A DNA stretch of 64,000 nucleotides from the NCBI GenBank assembly GCA_003609755.1, contig AP017991.1:3117501-3181500 (forward strand). The letters run 5' to 3'. Every line of letters starts with the position of its first letter. Position 1 is the first letter of the stretch. Below, one piece after another: positions 20,323 to 29,596 of the stretch. A program made the translations under genes and the position numbers. Below the pieces are notes generated by a model. It worked only from the letters and a program-made list of their open reading frames with translations. It made no database searches and was not told the origin of the DNA. The DNA comes from Planktothrix agardhii NIES-204. Its GTDB lineage: Bacteria > Cyanobacteriota > Cyanobacteriia > Cyanobacteriales > Microcoleaceae.

Positions 20323-20389
20323 AGAGTTAAGCTTTTACGAATAAATTCCAGCTACAACTCTTTCGGTGTTACCTGTTCCCTGTTCCCTA

Positions 20390-21097
20390 CTATACTTTTC
20401 TGATGATAGTGATCAGTTCATTCCAATTATCAAAAATCTTTTCCAAAGTAAAAGGAAACCCAAGTTGGTGTTTTAAGGTGAGCAGAAAATCCACAAAATC
20501 GGCAGTTGTCCAAACATGAAAATGGATACTAAAATCTCGCCTCATCAATTCTTTAACCATCCATTCTGCTTTGGTTTCATCTGTTTCTTTTTCTACTAAT
20601 TCAATCCATTCTTCATAATGATTTTGTCGAGACCATTCCGCGCCCTGTTGGTAATCTTTTAATAAATGTTCAATAGAAGTGACTGGGCGATCGCAATCAA
20701 AACAAGTTCGTTTTTCGGGAACAGCTAAATATAAAATCCCGTCTTTCTTAATCACCCGTAATAAATTTTCAATCGTCAGGATCGGGTTTTGGCAATGTTC
20801 AATAAAATGATTTGCAATCACAAAATCCTGGGTTTCATTCTCAACTGTTTTTAGGAATTCACCATTATCAATAATATCGACAGGAACTAAATTAACATCA
20901 GCTAACTCAGGATAATGTTTTCTTAAATCAGGAACACTCATCCGATCCACATATTGAACATGAGCGGATAAAGGAACCTCCAGAGGATGATTTAATGCTC
21001 CAACTTCAATGCCATTTCCCTGTAAATATCGGTTGGCAAAAAAACGACGAAACGTATAAATTGGAGAAAGTGTTTCAGCATCAGCCGTGAGTGTCAT
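20390..21097 (-). CDS. Class I SAM-dependent methyltransferase
   Basis: This 235-residue protein has a methyltransferase type 11 layout: motif I GIEVGALNHPLEVPL, an acidic loop after VDRMSV, and the motif DFVIANHFIEHCQNPI with LRVIKKDGILYLAVPEK downstream. The substrate is not visible from sequence. Its location in the glycan region suggests modification of a sugar nucleotide or of a polysaccharide. It faces the giant gene convergently and is divergent from the sulfotransferase fusion at 21326. Start ATG at 21097 gives a natural N-terminus (MTLTADAETLSPIYTFRRFF). Confidence 0.82.
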   Translation of the reverse strand: MTLTADAETLSPIYTFRRFFANRYLQGNGIEVGALNHPLEVPLSAHVQYVDRMSVPDLRKHYPELADVNLVPVDIIDNGEFLKTVENETQDFVIANHFIEHCQNPILTIENLLRVIKKDGILYLAVPEKRTCFDCDRPVTSIEHLLKDYQQGAEWSRQNHYEEWIELVEKETDETKAEWMVKELMRRDFSIHFHVWTTADFVDFLLTLKHQLGFPFTLEKIFDNWNELITIIRKV

Positions 21098-21200
21098 AAT
21101 TTAATGTCCTCAGCAGTTCATTCTTAATTTACATTTAATTTTCAGTCAATTCATAACCGAAACAGTTAACCCTTTAGAGTATAATCCTAAATTGAGTTGA

Positions 21201-21329
21201 AAATTTATTCAATTTTGTTCAGTTCCTGCGGTGCGAAGTTATCTTGATTTGGACAGGCGGAAAATTGAACGAATGGGAATTATTCCCGTTGATGATTTAA
21301 CTCTCAATCTGGAGGCATATCACCGTTGA
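21201..21329 (+). pseudogene. Possible 3' remnant of a lost gene
   Basis: The frame from 21201 to TGA 21327-21329 has no ATG before its middle, yet reads as ordinary protein (RSYLDLDRRKIERMGIIPVD then DLTLNLEAYHR). It ends by overlapping the TTG start of the next gene (TTGA), as in translationally coupled pairs, and carries the GGAGG ribosome-binding site for that gene. It may be the stub of an upstream operon partner. I do not recognise the family, and a chance open frame is possible. Confidence 0.3.
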
Positions 21330-22912
21330 TTCAACAAGCAAGGACAATTGATTCAAAACCGATCACTGCACCCCAGTTTATCATTCTTGGGGTACAAAAG
21401 GGGGGAACCAATTCCCTCTATCAATATCTATGTCAACACCCTCAAATTGTAGCGGCAACCCAAAAGGAAATCCATTTTTTTACGCTAAATTATCAGCAGG
21501 GTTTAGAATGGTATGAATCCCAGTTTTCCCCGGAAGCTGATGGAAAGCAATTGATTAGCGGGGAAGGTTCTCCCTATTATTTCTTTCATCCCTTAGTACC
21601 CCAGCGAATTTATGAATTTTTTCCTAAAACTCGGTTTATTGTATTATTGAGAAATCCGGTAGATCGGGCGATTTCCCATTATTATTGGGAAGTGAAACTG
21701 GGGTATGAATCTCTCTCTTTGGAAGATGCGATCGCCCAAGAAACTCAACGGCTACAAGGAGAAGCCGAAAAAATGGGTTCAGATCCGACTTATTTTAGTT
21801 TTAACCATCAACATTATTCCTACCTTTCCAGGGGAATATATATTGATCAACTACAAAGATGGATGAATTTTTTTCCCAGGGAACAATTTTTGATTCTGAG
21901 GAGTGAAAATTTATATTCAGATTCCGAAAAAGTGGTAAATCAAGTTTTTGATTTTTTAGGGATACCAAATTATCAATTATTGAGTTATGATAAATACAAT
22001 GTTAATAGTTATCCCAATATTGACCCAATTATTCGTAAGCAGTTACAAGATTATTTTCAGCCGTTTAACCAAAAATTAACAGATTTTTTAGGTCAAGATT
22101 GGAGTTGGGAAATCCCCAATAGTTTCTCTAATTCAACGCCTAAATTACTAGATTCATATGAAAATACAAGTTCTCAACCCATCTTAAACTCAGTTAAAAT
22201 CATGAAAAAAGTTGATTATGAATCCGCCTGGGATGACTATGCTAAAAATTGGCAAAGTGTCAGATCTGAAGAAGTTTATAGAGGAGATGAATGGATTGGA
22301 TTTGCTGCGGGTGCAGCGACTTCCTTAGCGGAATATGAAGCCCTAATTGAAAACCAATTTATTGCCCCTTATATTCAGAAACACCATCAGGTTTTAGAAA
22401 TTGGTGTGGGGGGAGGAAAAACGGCAGCTTTGCTCCTGAAATATTGCGATCGTCTGGTCTGTGCTGATATTTCCAAAGAACTCTTAAAGGCGACCCAAAA
22501 CCGCTTAGGAGATGAACGGGTTAGATATGTTAAATTAGATGGTTTAACCTTAGATGGAATTGCGCCTAACTCCCTAGATGTTTGTTTTTGTTATGACACC
22601 CTGGTACACATAGAACCACGAGATATTTTTAACTATTTAACTCGAATCCCCGCTTTATTAAAAGGCGATCGCATCTGTATTTTTCACCATACCAATCTAT
22701 TAAGTGAATTAGGCTGGGAAAAATTCTTACAGGATTGGGATAAAAACCTATTGGGAAACCGACATGGAACCGCTTTTTCCTTAATGACTGATACCATTAT
22801 GGAGAAATTTTTAACCCATCTTAACTATGAAATTATCCGAAAAGATAATGAGTCTGTACCCAGAGATTGCGTTTGGGTTTGTCAAGCACCCGAAGTTATC
22901 AGTGATCAGTGA
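21326..22912 (+). CDS. Fusion of sulfotransferase and SAM-dependent methyltransferase
   Basis: This 528-residue protein has two parts. Residues 14-275 are a PAPS-dependent sulfotransferase: 5'-phosphosulfate loop ILGVQKGGTNSLYQYL, KEIHFF, and the 3'-phosphate motif VLLRNPVDRAISHYYWE. Residues about 295-525 are a class I methyltransferase with motif I VLEIGVGGGKTAALL, followed by VCADISKELL and LDVCFCYDTLVHIEP. It probably O-sulfates and methylates sugars of the exported polysaccharide. The start is TTG at 21326, supported by GGAGG 10 bases upstream. The last residues (VISDQ) come from the start of a repeat tract, so the C-terminus has probably been altered by repeat expansion. Confidence 0.87.
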   Translation: MIQQARTIDSKPITAPQFIILGVQKGGTNSLYQYLCQHPQIVAATQKEIHFFTLNYQQGLEWYESQFSPEADGKQLISGEGSPYYFFHPLVPQRIYEFFPKTRFIVLLRNPVDRAISHYYWEVKLGYESLSLEDAIAQETQRLQGEAEKMGSDPTYFSFNHQHYSYLSRGIYIDQLQRWMNFFPREQFLILRSENLYSDSEKVVNQVFDFLGIPNYQLLSYDKYNVNSYPNIDPIIRKQLQDYFQPFNQKLTDFLGQDWSWEIPNSFSNSTPKLLDSYENTSSQPILNSVKIMKKVDYESAWDDYAKNWQSVRSEEVYRGDEWIGFAAGAATSLAEYEALIENQFIAPYIQKHHQVLEIGVGGGKTAALLLKYCDRLVCADISKELLKATQNRLGDERVRYVKLDGLTLDGIAPNSLDVCFCYDTLVHIEPRDIFNYLTRIPALLKGDRICIFHHTNLLSELGWEKFLQDWDKNLLGNRHGTAFSLMTDTIMEKFLTHLNYEIIRKDNESVPRDCVWVCQAPEVISDQ

Positions 22913-23046
22913 TCAGTTATCAGTGATCAGTTTAAGAGTTAAAATTACCAATTACCCATTACCAATTACCCATTACCCATTACCCATTACCCATTACCCA
23001 TTACCCATTACCCATTACCTATTCCCTATTCCCTGTTCCCTATTCC
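22897..23046. repeat. Tandem repeats: ATCAGTG units then ATTACCC heptamers
   Basis: Units of atcagtg(atcag) at 22897-22931 are followed by a tract of about thirteen attaccc/attacca heptamers (22943-23019). These decay into attccct units that run right up to the ATG at 23048. This replaces the usual leader of the next gene. Confidence 0.9.
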
Positions 23047-23047
23047 C

Positions 23048-24310
23048 ATGAAAGCATTATTTTTACACCCTAACTTTCCCGCCCAATATCGCCATATTAT
23101 TACAACATTAGGTGCAGATCCCAATAATCAAATTGTATTTGGGACAAAAAACGAACGTCCTGAATGGAGTATTCCCGGAGTTGAAAAAGCTGTATTTAAT
23201 CCTAGTCGAGAACCCAGTGCAGACACCCATCAATATGTCCGGGTTTTAGAAAGTGCAGTATTACAAGGACAAGCAGTATTTAGAATGGCTGAACAACTCA
23301 AAGCCAAAGGATTTGTCCCCGATATAATTTGCGGTCATTCCGGTTGGGGGCCAACTTTATTTGTCAAAGAAGCCTTTCCAAATACCCCATTATTATGTTA
23401 TTTCGAGTGGTTCTATCATGCAGAAGGTTCAGATGCGGACTTCGATCCGTCTGACCCCCTGAGCATTGATGATAAAGCCCGAATTCGGGTTAAAAATACC
23501 CCAATTTTAATTGATTTATATTCCTGTGATTGGGGACTTTCACCCACCCATTGGCAACAATCCCAATTTCCCCCGGAACTGCGCGAAAAAATTTCTGTGC
23601 TTCATGATGGAGTGGATACTAGCTATTTTAAACCGAATCCCGGTGCTAAATTAGTTTTACCAAATTTGGATTTATCCGGTGTAGAAGAACTGGTAACCTA
23701 TGTGGGACGGGGAATGGAACCCTATCGGGGATTTCCCGAATTTATCGAAGCCGTGGCCTATATTCAGGAACGTAGACCCAAATGCCATGTTGTAGTTGTG
23801 GGATCGGAACGAGTTTGTTATGGTAAACCTTTACCCAACGGCATGAGCTATAAAGACTATATGCTCAAGAAAATCCCCTTGGATCTTTCCCGAATTCATT
23901 TCGTTGGGCCTCTAGCTTATGGCCAATATCTGCAAGTGATCCAGGCTTCAGATGTTCATATTTATTTAACGCGGCCTTTTGTTCTATCCTGGTCAATGAT
24001 TGAATCCATGTCAACCGGTTGTTTAGTCCTGGGTTCAGATACCGCTCCCGTGCGGGAAGTGATTCAAGATGGGGTAAACGGCTTACTGGTGGACTTTTTC
24101 TCTCCCAAACAGATTGCGGATCGAGTTGATCAAGTCTTGGATCATCCTGATCGGATGGCTCAGTTGCGAGTTAAAGCTCGTGAAACGGCTTTAGAACGTT
24201 ATGATCTGAGCAAACTTCTATCAAAACATCTGCAACTGATTACCCAAGTCGCCAATCGTTCCCTCCCGGCCACCGTTGGCCGGGTTGAGTCGGCAATGGT
24301 TTTGGGGTAG
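23048..24310 (+). CDS. Glycosyltransferase family 4
   Basis: This 420-residue GT-B enzyme has an N-terminal acceptor half (MKALFLHPNFPAQYRHII, CGHSGWGPTLFVKEAFP, LLCYFEWFYHAEG). The C-terminal donor half carries LHDGVDTSYFKP, TYVGRGMEPYRGFPEFIEAV, and the EX7E-like region STGCLVLGSDTAPVREVI. It transfers a sugar from a nucleotide donor to a glycan or lipid acceptor in the cytoplasm. ATG at 23048 follows immediately on a heptamer repeat tract with no visible ribosome-binding site. The donor sugar cannot be told from sequence. Confidence 0.9.
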   Translation: MKALFLHPNFPAQYRHIITTLGADPNNQIVFGTKNERPEWSIPGVEKAVFNPSREPSADTHQYVRVLESAVLQGQAVFRMAEQLKAKGFVPDIICGHSGWGPTLFVKEAFPNTPLLCYFEWFYHAEGSDADFDPSDPLSIDDKARIRVKNTPILIDLYSCDWGLSPTHWQQSQFPPELREKISVLHDGVDTSYFKPNPGAKLVLPNLDLSGVEELVTYVGRGMEPYRGFPEFIEAVAYIQERRPKCHVVVVGSERVCYGKPLPNGMSYKDYMLKKIPLDLSRIHFVGPLAYGQYLQVIQASDVHIYLTRPFVLSWSMIESMSTGCLVLGSDTAPVREVIQDGVNGLLVDFFSPKQIADRVDQVLDHPDRMAQLRVKARETALERYDLSKLLSKHLQLITQVANRSLPATVGRVESAMVLG

Positions 24311-24683
24311 AGTGGGAACTTGATCTGAGTTCCGTTCGTCCACCGGGAAGATATTTTGATTAGAAGATAATAAATGGTCAATGAGGAACATTGTTGTCTA
24401 TAAACCCGTCTGACGGAGGTAAGCAAGTTAAGATAAAGTGCCTTTTATGAGTTAAGAGTGATGGCTTCAAGACCAGTTGAGGATGAAAATTTTCAATACA
24501 TAATTGATAATAAAATCCAGCCATCGAAACTGCCATATCTATCAACTAGACAAGAAGGATCACAAAGGACTAGACTTGCTGGAGACAAACAGGTTAAACT
24601 ACTGCCGAACAAGTTATGGTGTTTTAGGCAGTGTCTGTCATCCCAACAGAGCTAATGACATTATTGCAGAGGAGTGAAATCAA
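24311..24683 (+). promoter_or_regulatory. Leader region of the RTX gene (373 bases without a convincing gene)
   Basis: The stretch holds only a GTG-started 65-codon frame (24458-24655) of unremarkable composition, which I do not accept as a gene. It ends with a strong GAGGAG ribosome-binding site about 10 bases before ATG 24684. It probably contains the promoter and a long 5' leader; I could not place -35/-10 boxes. Confidence 0.4.
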
Positions 24684-26678
24684 ATGGTAACAGCTTTAGG
24701 CGCGGGGCCACAATTTTACGATCAGGATGTGGGCTTTGCCCCCAGACCCGATACTATTCTGGGTGAAGCAGGAAATGACACAATCCTTTCTTCTACCCTC
24801 GGTGGAAGTCAGGTACAAGGCGGTACAGATAATGATATCCTCACATCCAGAGGCCCTGGCGACACAATTTTCGGGAATGAGGGGAATGATTCCATCCGGT
24901 CTCAACAACTTCGTACCCTTCTGCTCGGTGGCCCAGGCCGGGACACCCTATCGGCAGATTTAACCGCCAGCCTTTATGGGGGGGTAGACCGAGATTTTCT
25001 CATAGGTCAGGCTGCCAGTAACTACCTCTTTGGTAATAAAGATGAAGATACCCTACTGGGCGGTATTCAAGGTGGAGATTTCCTGTATGGGGGTTCAGGA
25101 GCAGACCTCCTAGGATTTGTGGGTACCAATGGTCAAAGTAACCTCACAGGGGTTGCGGTGAGTGGGGCTATCGGTGGCCTGAACCAAGGAAACAACTATG
25201 TTTCTGGAGATATTGGCGCAGATAGTATTGTTGGGATTAACACTGGAGATAGCCTCCTCGGTGGTGACGATAACGACTCCATCGTTGGTGTAGGCAGTCT
25301 TAACTTACTTGATGGTGGCAGTGGGAATGACACCGTAAGAATCCAAAACCCTCTCTCAACCCAACAATTCTCAACGAATTTGGCCATTGTTGGTGTAAGC
25401 CAAACGACCCTACTGGGTGGGGCTGGTGACGATTCTCTCTACGGTGGTGTAGGTCGCTTTGGAGAAGGCCAGAACTACTTTGAGGGTGGAGATGGTAACG
25501 ATACAATCCGAAGCTTTGCGCTTCAAGACGTCCTGTATGGGGGTGAAGGCAATGACTTGATTATCACAGCCAATCCTAATATTTTGACCATTCAGGGTAG
25601 CACCAGTCAACCGGGCTTTGCCGGTGAAAGCACCCTGTACGGTGGTGGTGGCAATGATACCTTACTAGCCGGCTTTAGTACAGATTTCCTCTATGGTGAT
25701 GCCGGAAATGACAGCCTGAGTGGAAAATTCTCCCTATTAGACGGTGGCGATGGTAACGATACCCTCTATGGCGGAAATTGGACATTAGATATCCCAGGAG
25801 CTACTAAAGTACCTGCTGTTACCTTATCCGGTGGTTCGGGTAGCGACTATATCTACGGTGCCTTAGGGTCAGTGGCTAATATTTATAATGGTGGTCTCGG
25901 TGATGACACTATTATCTTTACCACAACCAACGATAGCCTCTTAGGTGAAGGTTCCGTCGAAGGGAACGACAAAATTTCCTTTGTGGGTGGTTTAGCCAAG
26001 GGAGGCACCGGAGTCAGCTTTGTCTTGTTTGACACCCTCGGCAACAACACCATTTCCGGTAGTGATGGCAACGACAGCATCGTTACTGGTAGTGGGGCTG
26101 ACTTCCTGCAAGGGGGCAGCGTTGCCGCATCTGCGCAATTGGATGTTGGTTTCGGAGATGACACCCTAATTGCTGGTGGTGGTAATGACTACCTGTTTGG
26201 CGGTTCGGGCAGTGATGTCCTGTTCGGTGAAGCGGGTAACGATACCCTGCAAGGTGATACTCAACGAGATACATTAGTCGGCGGTGAAGGTTCTGATGCC
26301 TTCCTGTATCAGTTCAAATCCGATCTTAGCGGTACTATTGCTGACATCATTACTGACTTTAAATCTGGTGAAGATAAACTATTCTTCTCCCGTGGGCCTG
26401 GAGGCTTTGCCTTTGAATTGCGCCCAGGTGTCCCGACCACTGAAATTTCCTTTGAGCAATTTATTGTTCTCGATAAAGGCAGTTACGATGGCGGTGGTGC
26501 AAATACTCAAGCCCCAACCAGTGTTGGCCCTGTGTTAGTGTACGAGAAAGCCAGTGGAGTCCTATGGTATGACTCCGATGGTGGTGGCTCTAACCCAGCC
26601 GATATCGTTGCATTCATGGCACAACCGAACAACACAATTCCGACCATAACCCGAACTGATATTGTGATCGTTCTCTAG
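24684..26678 (+). CDS. RTX-type calcium-binding secreted protein
   Basis: This 664-residue protein is largely RTX nonapeptide repeats of the GGxGxDxL type, for example LGEAGNDTIL, FGNEGNDSI, LYGGGGNDTLL, FGEAGNDTLQG and LVGGEGSDAFLY. They span roughly residues 25-560 in clusters. The last 100 residues form a non-repeat tail (DIITDFKSGEDKLFF, VLWYDSDGGGSNPADIVAFM) typical of the C-terminal secretion region of type I substrates. No N-terminal signal peptide is present. It should bind calcium outside the cell and may be a surface or sheath protein. The likely exporter is the isomerase-HlyB-HlyD operon at 32452-38295. ATG 24684 has a good GAGGAG site. Confidence 0.9.
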   Translation: MVTALGAGPQFYDQDVGFAPRPDTILGEAGNDTILSSTLGGSQVQGGTDNDILTSRGPGDTIFGNEGNDSIRSQQLRTLLLGGPGRDTLSADLTASLYGGVDRDFLIGQAASNYLFGNKDEDTLLGGIQGGDFLYGGSGADLLGFVGTNGQSNLTGVAVSGAIGGLNQGNNYVSGDIGADSIVGINTGDSLLGGDDNDSIVGVGSLNLLDGGSGNDTVRIQNPLSTQQFSTNLAIVGVSQTTLLGGAGDDSLYGGVGRFGEGQNYFEGGDGNDTIRSFALQDVLYGGEGNDLIITANPNILTIQGSTSQPGFAGESTLYGGGGNDTLLAGFSTDFLYGDAGNDSLSGKFSLLDGGDGNDTLYGGNWTLDIPGATKVPAVTLSGGSGSDYIYGALGSVANIYNGGLGDDTIIFTTTNDSLLGEGSVEGNDKISFVGGLAKGGTGVSFVLFDTLGNNTISGSDGNDSIVTGSGADFLQGGSVAASAQLDVGFGDDTLIAGGGNDYLFGGSGSDVLFGEAGNDTLQGDTQRDTLVGGEGSDAFLYQFKSDLSGTIADIITDFKSGEDKLFFSRGPGGFAFELRPGVPTTEISFEQFIVLDKGSYDGGGANTQAPTSVGPVLVYEKASGVLWYDSDGGGSNPADIVAFMAQPNNTIPTITRTDIVIVL

Positions 26679-26692
26679 TTTGGGTTAACACC

Positions 26693-26722
26693 AGTAGAGA
26701 CGTTGCGTGCAACGTCTCTACT
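26693..26722. repeat. Interspersed palindrome of the GTAGAGACG family
   Basis: A perfect 14-base inverted repeat (agtagagacgttgc and its complement) with a 2-base loop sits just after the RTX stop codon. Related palindromes occur at 38304, 41642 and 42845. Confidence 0.85.
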
Positions 26723-26754
26723 CAACTTTCGGGATTTCAATAGATTCAAATATA

Positions 26755-26789
26755 AAAAAGACCGAGAAATTGTTTCTCGGTTTTTTTTT
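26755..26789. terminator. Bidirectional Rho-independent terminator
   Basis: The stem ACCGAGAAA, loop TTG, and TTTCTCGGT (26761-26781) are followed by a run of T and preceded by a run of A. It therefore works for the RTX gene on the plus strand and for the convergent gene ending at 26820. Confidence 0.9.
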
Positions 26790-26819
26790 CCCTATTACCT
26801 ATTACCTATTACCTATTAC

Positions 26820-27686
26820 CTATTCCCCGCCATACTTAACTTGTCGCCCAATTAAATTAATAAAACCAGAACCAAAATGCTGAATTTCCAAGAAATTAGC
26901 ATGGGAAGCCGTAGGTTTATAAACTTTAAATGTTTTCATAATTCCTAAAGTTGCGGCACTTTCTAATGGCCCAATAAAACCACAATCTCGATCTAAAAAA
27001 TAGGGTTGTTTAGCCCAATATTCCATCTGTTCAGCATTCAAAAAGAAACAACCGGAATGGGGATTCAAGGGGCGTTTAAATGAAACCGCCTGTTCCATCA
27101 CTTTCCCAATAAATTGTGGCTGATCTTGAATATTTTGATAATTAGCCGTGACATGGGGTAAAATGTCTCCATCAATATAGGCTTTAATTGCTTGGCTATG
27201 GGGAGAAACTTCATAACGGTTGGGCTGTAATAGACAACTATTTCCAGCATGACGATTAAACCAATTTAACTTAGTAAATAACCAGGGATCACGCAAAATT
27301 AAATCATCTTCTAAATAACAATAATAATCATATTGACCCAAATATTCACGCAAAACTTGATGACATTGAAATCCCAGTAACATCGGTTCTACCTGGGTAG
27401 GATAATGTTTACAAAACCAGGAAGGTAAGGGAATTTGGGCCAGTAAATGATAATCTTGAGTTGTACAAATAACAATATCAACTTGATAATTTTGTTCCTG
27501 ATTCACAGGAATAGTCTGACATTGAGCAATATCAATCATGCACTGAGACTGACTATAAAGTTCCCGCAAAGCAGTTAAAGCAAATACTAACCCCGTAATT
27601 CGAGGGCGTGGATCTTTACTTAAAGATGCGTGTTTTCCATCTCCATCCGGGTTAAAAAAGTGAGGAATTGTAAATAAAATCTGCAT
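26820..27686 (-). CDS. Putative GT-A-fold glycosyltransferase-like protein
   Basis: This 288-residue protein (MQILFTIPHFFNPDGDGKHA) contains YDYYCYLEDDLILRDPWLF, where LEDD resembles the DxD metal and nucleotide-sugar motif of GT-A enzymes. Further on are HSGCFFLNAEQMEYW and GFIGPLESAATLGIM, consistent with an acceptor-side pocket. I do not recognise a named family. Its place among glycosyltransferases supports a role in surface glycan synthesis. It ends against a bidirectional terminator shared with the RTX gene. It may be co-transcribed with the gene upstream on the same strand (99-base gap). Confidence 0.6.
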   Translation of the reverse strand: MQILFTIPHFFNPDGDGKHASLSKDPRPRITGLVFALTALRELYSQSQCMIDIAQCQTIPVNQEQNYQVDIVICTTQDYHLLAQIPLPSWFCKHYPTQVEPMLLGFQCHQVLREYLGQYDYYCYLEDDLILRDPWLFTKLNWFNRHAGNSCLLQPNRYEVSPHSQAIKAYIDGDILPHVTANYQNIQDQPQFIGKVMEQAVSFKRPLNPHSGCFFLNAEQMEYWAKQPYFLDRDCGFIGPLESAATLGIMKTFKVYKPTASHANFLEIQHFGSGFINLIGRQVKYGGE

Positions 27687-27785
27687 AATTTATAACTGAA
27701 CCTTTTAACATTAATTGTTTAATATCCCATAGCACAAATTAGAAGAAATTAAAGGCAGCCGCCATCTAATTTGTGCAATCCTTGC

Positions 27786-29489
27786 TCATAATTCTGGAAC
27801 TCGTTGACGCAATTCTTGATTTAAACTGGGTAAATTATCTCGCATTTTTAAATACCATTCTCGTCGCTGTTGATAATGTTGACATAGTAAACGATGATCT
27901 CGTACCCAAAGATAGGCATTATTGGCGATTTTTTGCCGAAGGGAGGTATTAATAATTAATTCATTCAAATACATTTCAAACTGTTGAATACTGCGATAAA
28001 TTAAACCTGTTTTTTCATGAATCACCGATTGTTCATAGACCGTTGGACTAGCTAAAACCGCAACCCCATGACCCGCACATTCTAAAAACTTTAAATCCGA
28101 TTTCATCAGATTAACAGGTGTGGGGGTTAAGGGTAACAAACCAATATCACAGGTTTGCAGAATCTGATGATATTTATTATAACTGCAAAAGGGTTCAAAT
28201 TCTTTATCAGATATTGCCAAATGATCAAAAAAACGTCGATCATGAATTACCTTAACCTTAACTAAATTTTGATGACGAATTAAAACCCGGTTTAAGGTTT
28301 CCATAATAGGTTGCCAATCCTGTTCTCGATTTAATGCTCCAAAAAATAAAGTAACTTTTGAATCAGAATAATTTCGCGGGGGAGGTAAAGTCAATAAATG
28401 ATTTTTAAAGATAGCAATATGGGGATTAAATTGTTGTAAAAATTCCCCTAAAGGCGCGGTTGAAGTCTGTACACCATGACAACCACGATAGCTGAGATAA
28501 CGATTATCTGCATACTCCTTCCTTCGTAACGGATTATCGTCAATTTCAGCAATAATTAAATAATCCTGTTGTAACAAATTTCTTAATATTTCTAAGTGAT
28601 GATCATAGGATAAAATCGTCCGTTGCCAAATAAAAACTTTTTCTTCTTCGGGTAAAATTGAACCATTGGGAATTGATTTAGAGGCGGAAATGGTGCGGGT
28701 TCCAGGTATGGTAACACTCAATTGATCGGGTTCCAATACCCGCAGGCGATCGCATCCTGTAGGAGCCATAATCGCTGTTTGAATCAACAAACGACGGGGA
28801 GGTTGTAATGATTTAATCGCCCGCACAATATAAAATTCAGCCGCGGTTTGAGTCGCAAAACGATTGGGATCTAAACCCAAAGTATTCCTAAGCGGTTCCA
28901 CTAATTGCAGAAAATTTTGAAACTGATCATCTTTTTTTCCCCGAGTTTGAATTTCATAAATATATAATCCAGCTTCCCAGAATATTTTTTGAATAGCTTC
29001 TAAAGTTAATCCGCTATAATCTATATTTTCTTCAATTGAAATCTCTGATTTTCCCTGTAACAAATCAATAATATTCCGCCAATACTGACTATTAGGAATA
29101 TAAGCTAAAACCTGACCTTGATCTTTTAACCATCGAGTGTGATATTGTAAAACCTTGAGGGGGTTTCTGATTTGGGGTAAAATCCCATCATAAATTAAAC
29201 AATCTACGGTTTGTTCTTCTAGTTCTAACCGGATTGTTTCTAATTGATCAATCGAACTCAGAGTAATCTGATCTAGACCTTGAGTTATTTCTGAACTTAA
29301 CTCAGAATCAATTAAAATTCCCCAATAAAAACTTTGGGGATTAATTCGTTTATAATGATAACCTGTACTTCCATTTCGACAACCTACGTCGATCAGGACT
29401 TGAGCATTAGCGGGTAAAAAGTCCAATAACTCTGAGGGTTTCCGGTTCAAATTATGATCATTGACCTGATCTATAGTATCTCTATTCAT
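27786..29489 (-). CDS. Two-domain methyltransferase-like and GT4-like glycosyltransferase protein
   Basis: This 567-residue protein begins with a methyltransferase-like half (about 15-220): motif I VLIDVGCRNGSTGYHYK, then DCLIYDGILPQIRNPLKVL, resembling degenerate class I methyltransferases. The second half (about 230-550) is GT-B-like: EEEKVFIWQRTILSYDHH, TLFFGALNREQDWQPIMETL, and the donor-side region CDIGLLPLTPTPVNLMKSD then KFLECAGHGVAVLAS. The latter is like glycosyl transferases group 1 lacking strong N-terminal similarity. It is divergent from the GT2 gene at 29597, with only 107 bases for both promoters. The exact reaction is unknown. Confidence 0.7.
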   Translation of the reverse strand: MNRDTIDQVNDHNLNRKPSELLDFLPANAQVLIDVGCRNGSTGYHYKRINPQSFYWGILIDSELSSEITQGLDQITLSSIDQLETIRLELEEQTVDCLIYDGILPQIRNPLKVLQYHTRWLKDQGQVLAYIPNSQYWRNIIDLLQGKSEISIEENIDYSGLTLEAIQKIFWEAGLYIYEIQTRGKKDDQFQNFLQLVEPLRNTLGLDPNRFATQTAAEFYIVRAIKSLQPPRRLLIQTAIMAPTGCDRLRVLEPDQLSVTIPGTRTISASKSIPNGSILPEEEKVFIWQRTILSYDHHLEILRNLLQQDYLIIAEIDDNPLRRKEYADNRYLSYRGCHGVQTSTAPLGEFLQQFNPHIAIFKNHLLTLPPPRNYSDSKVTLFFGALNREQDWQPIMETLNRVLIRHQNLVKVKVIHDRRFFDHLAISDKEFEPFCSYNKYHQILQTCDIGLLPLTPTPVNLMKSDLKFLECAGHGVAVLASPTVYEQSVIHEKTGLIYRSIQQFEMYLNELIINTSLRQKIANNAYLWVRDHRLLCQHYQQRREWYLKMRDNLPSLNQELRQRVPEL

Positions 29490-29596
29490 AACCTTTAGTA
29501 AAACTAGAGCTATGTTATAAATAACAGGTTTTAGGTCACACTGGCAAGTTAATTTTAGAATTAAAAACTTTTGATCATATTTTCACCCTAAATTTT

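Noticed and set aside
22943-23046. Heptamer tract as a possible iteron-type replication origin
   Set aside because: The same repeat family is scattered between many genes in the window and no replication gene is nearby.
24458-24655. GTG-started 65-codon frame before the RTX gene
   Set aside because: No ribosome-binding site, no recognisable domain, and it lies in what looks like the RTX leader; treated as non-coding.
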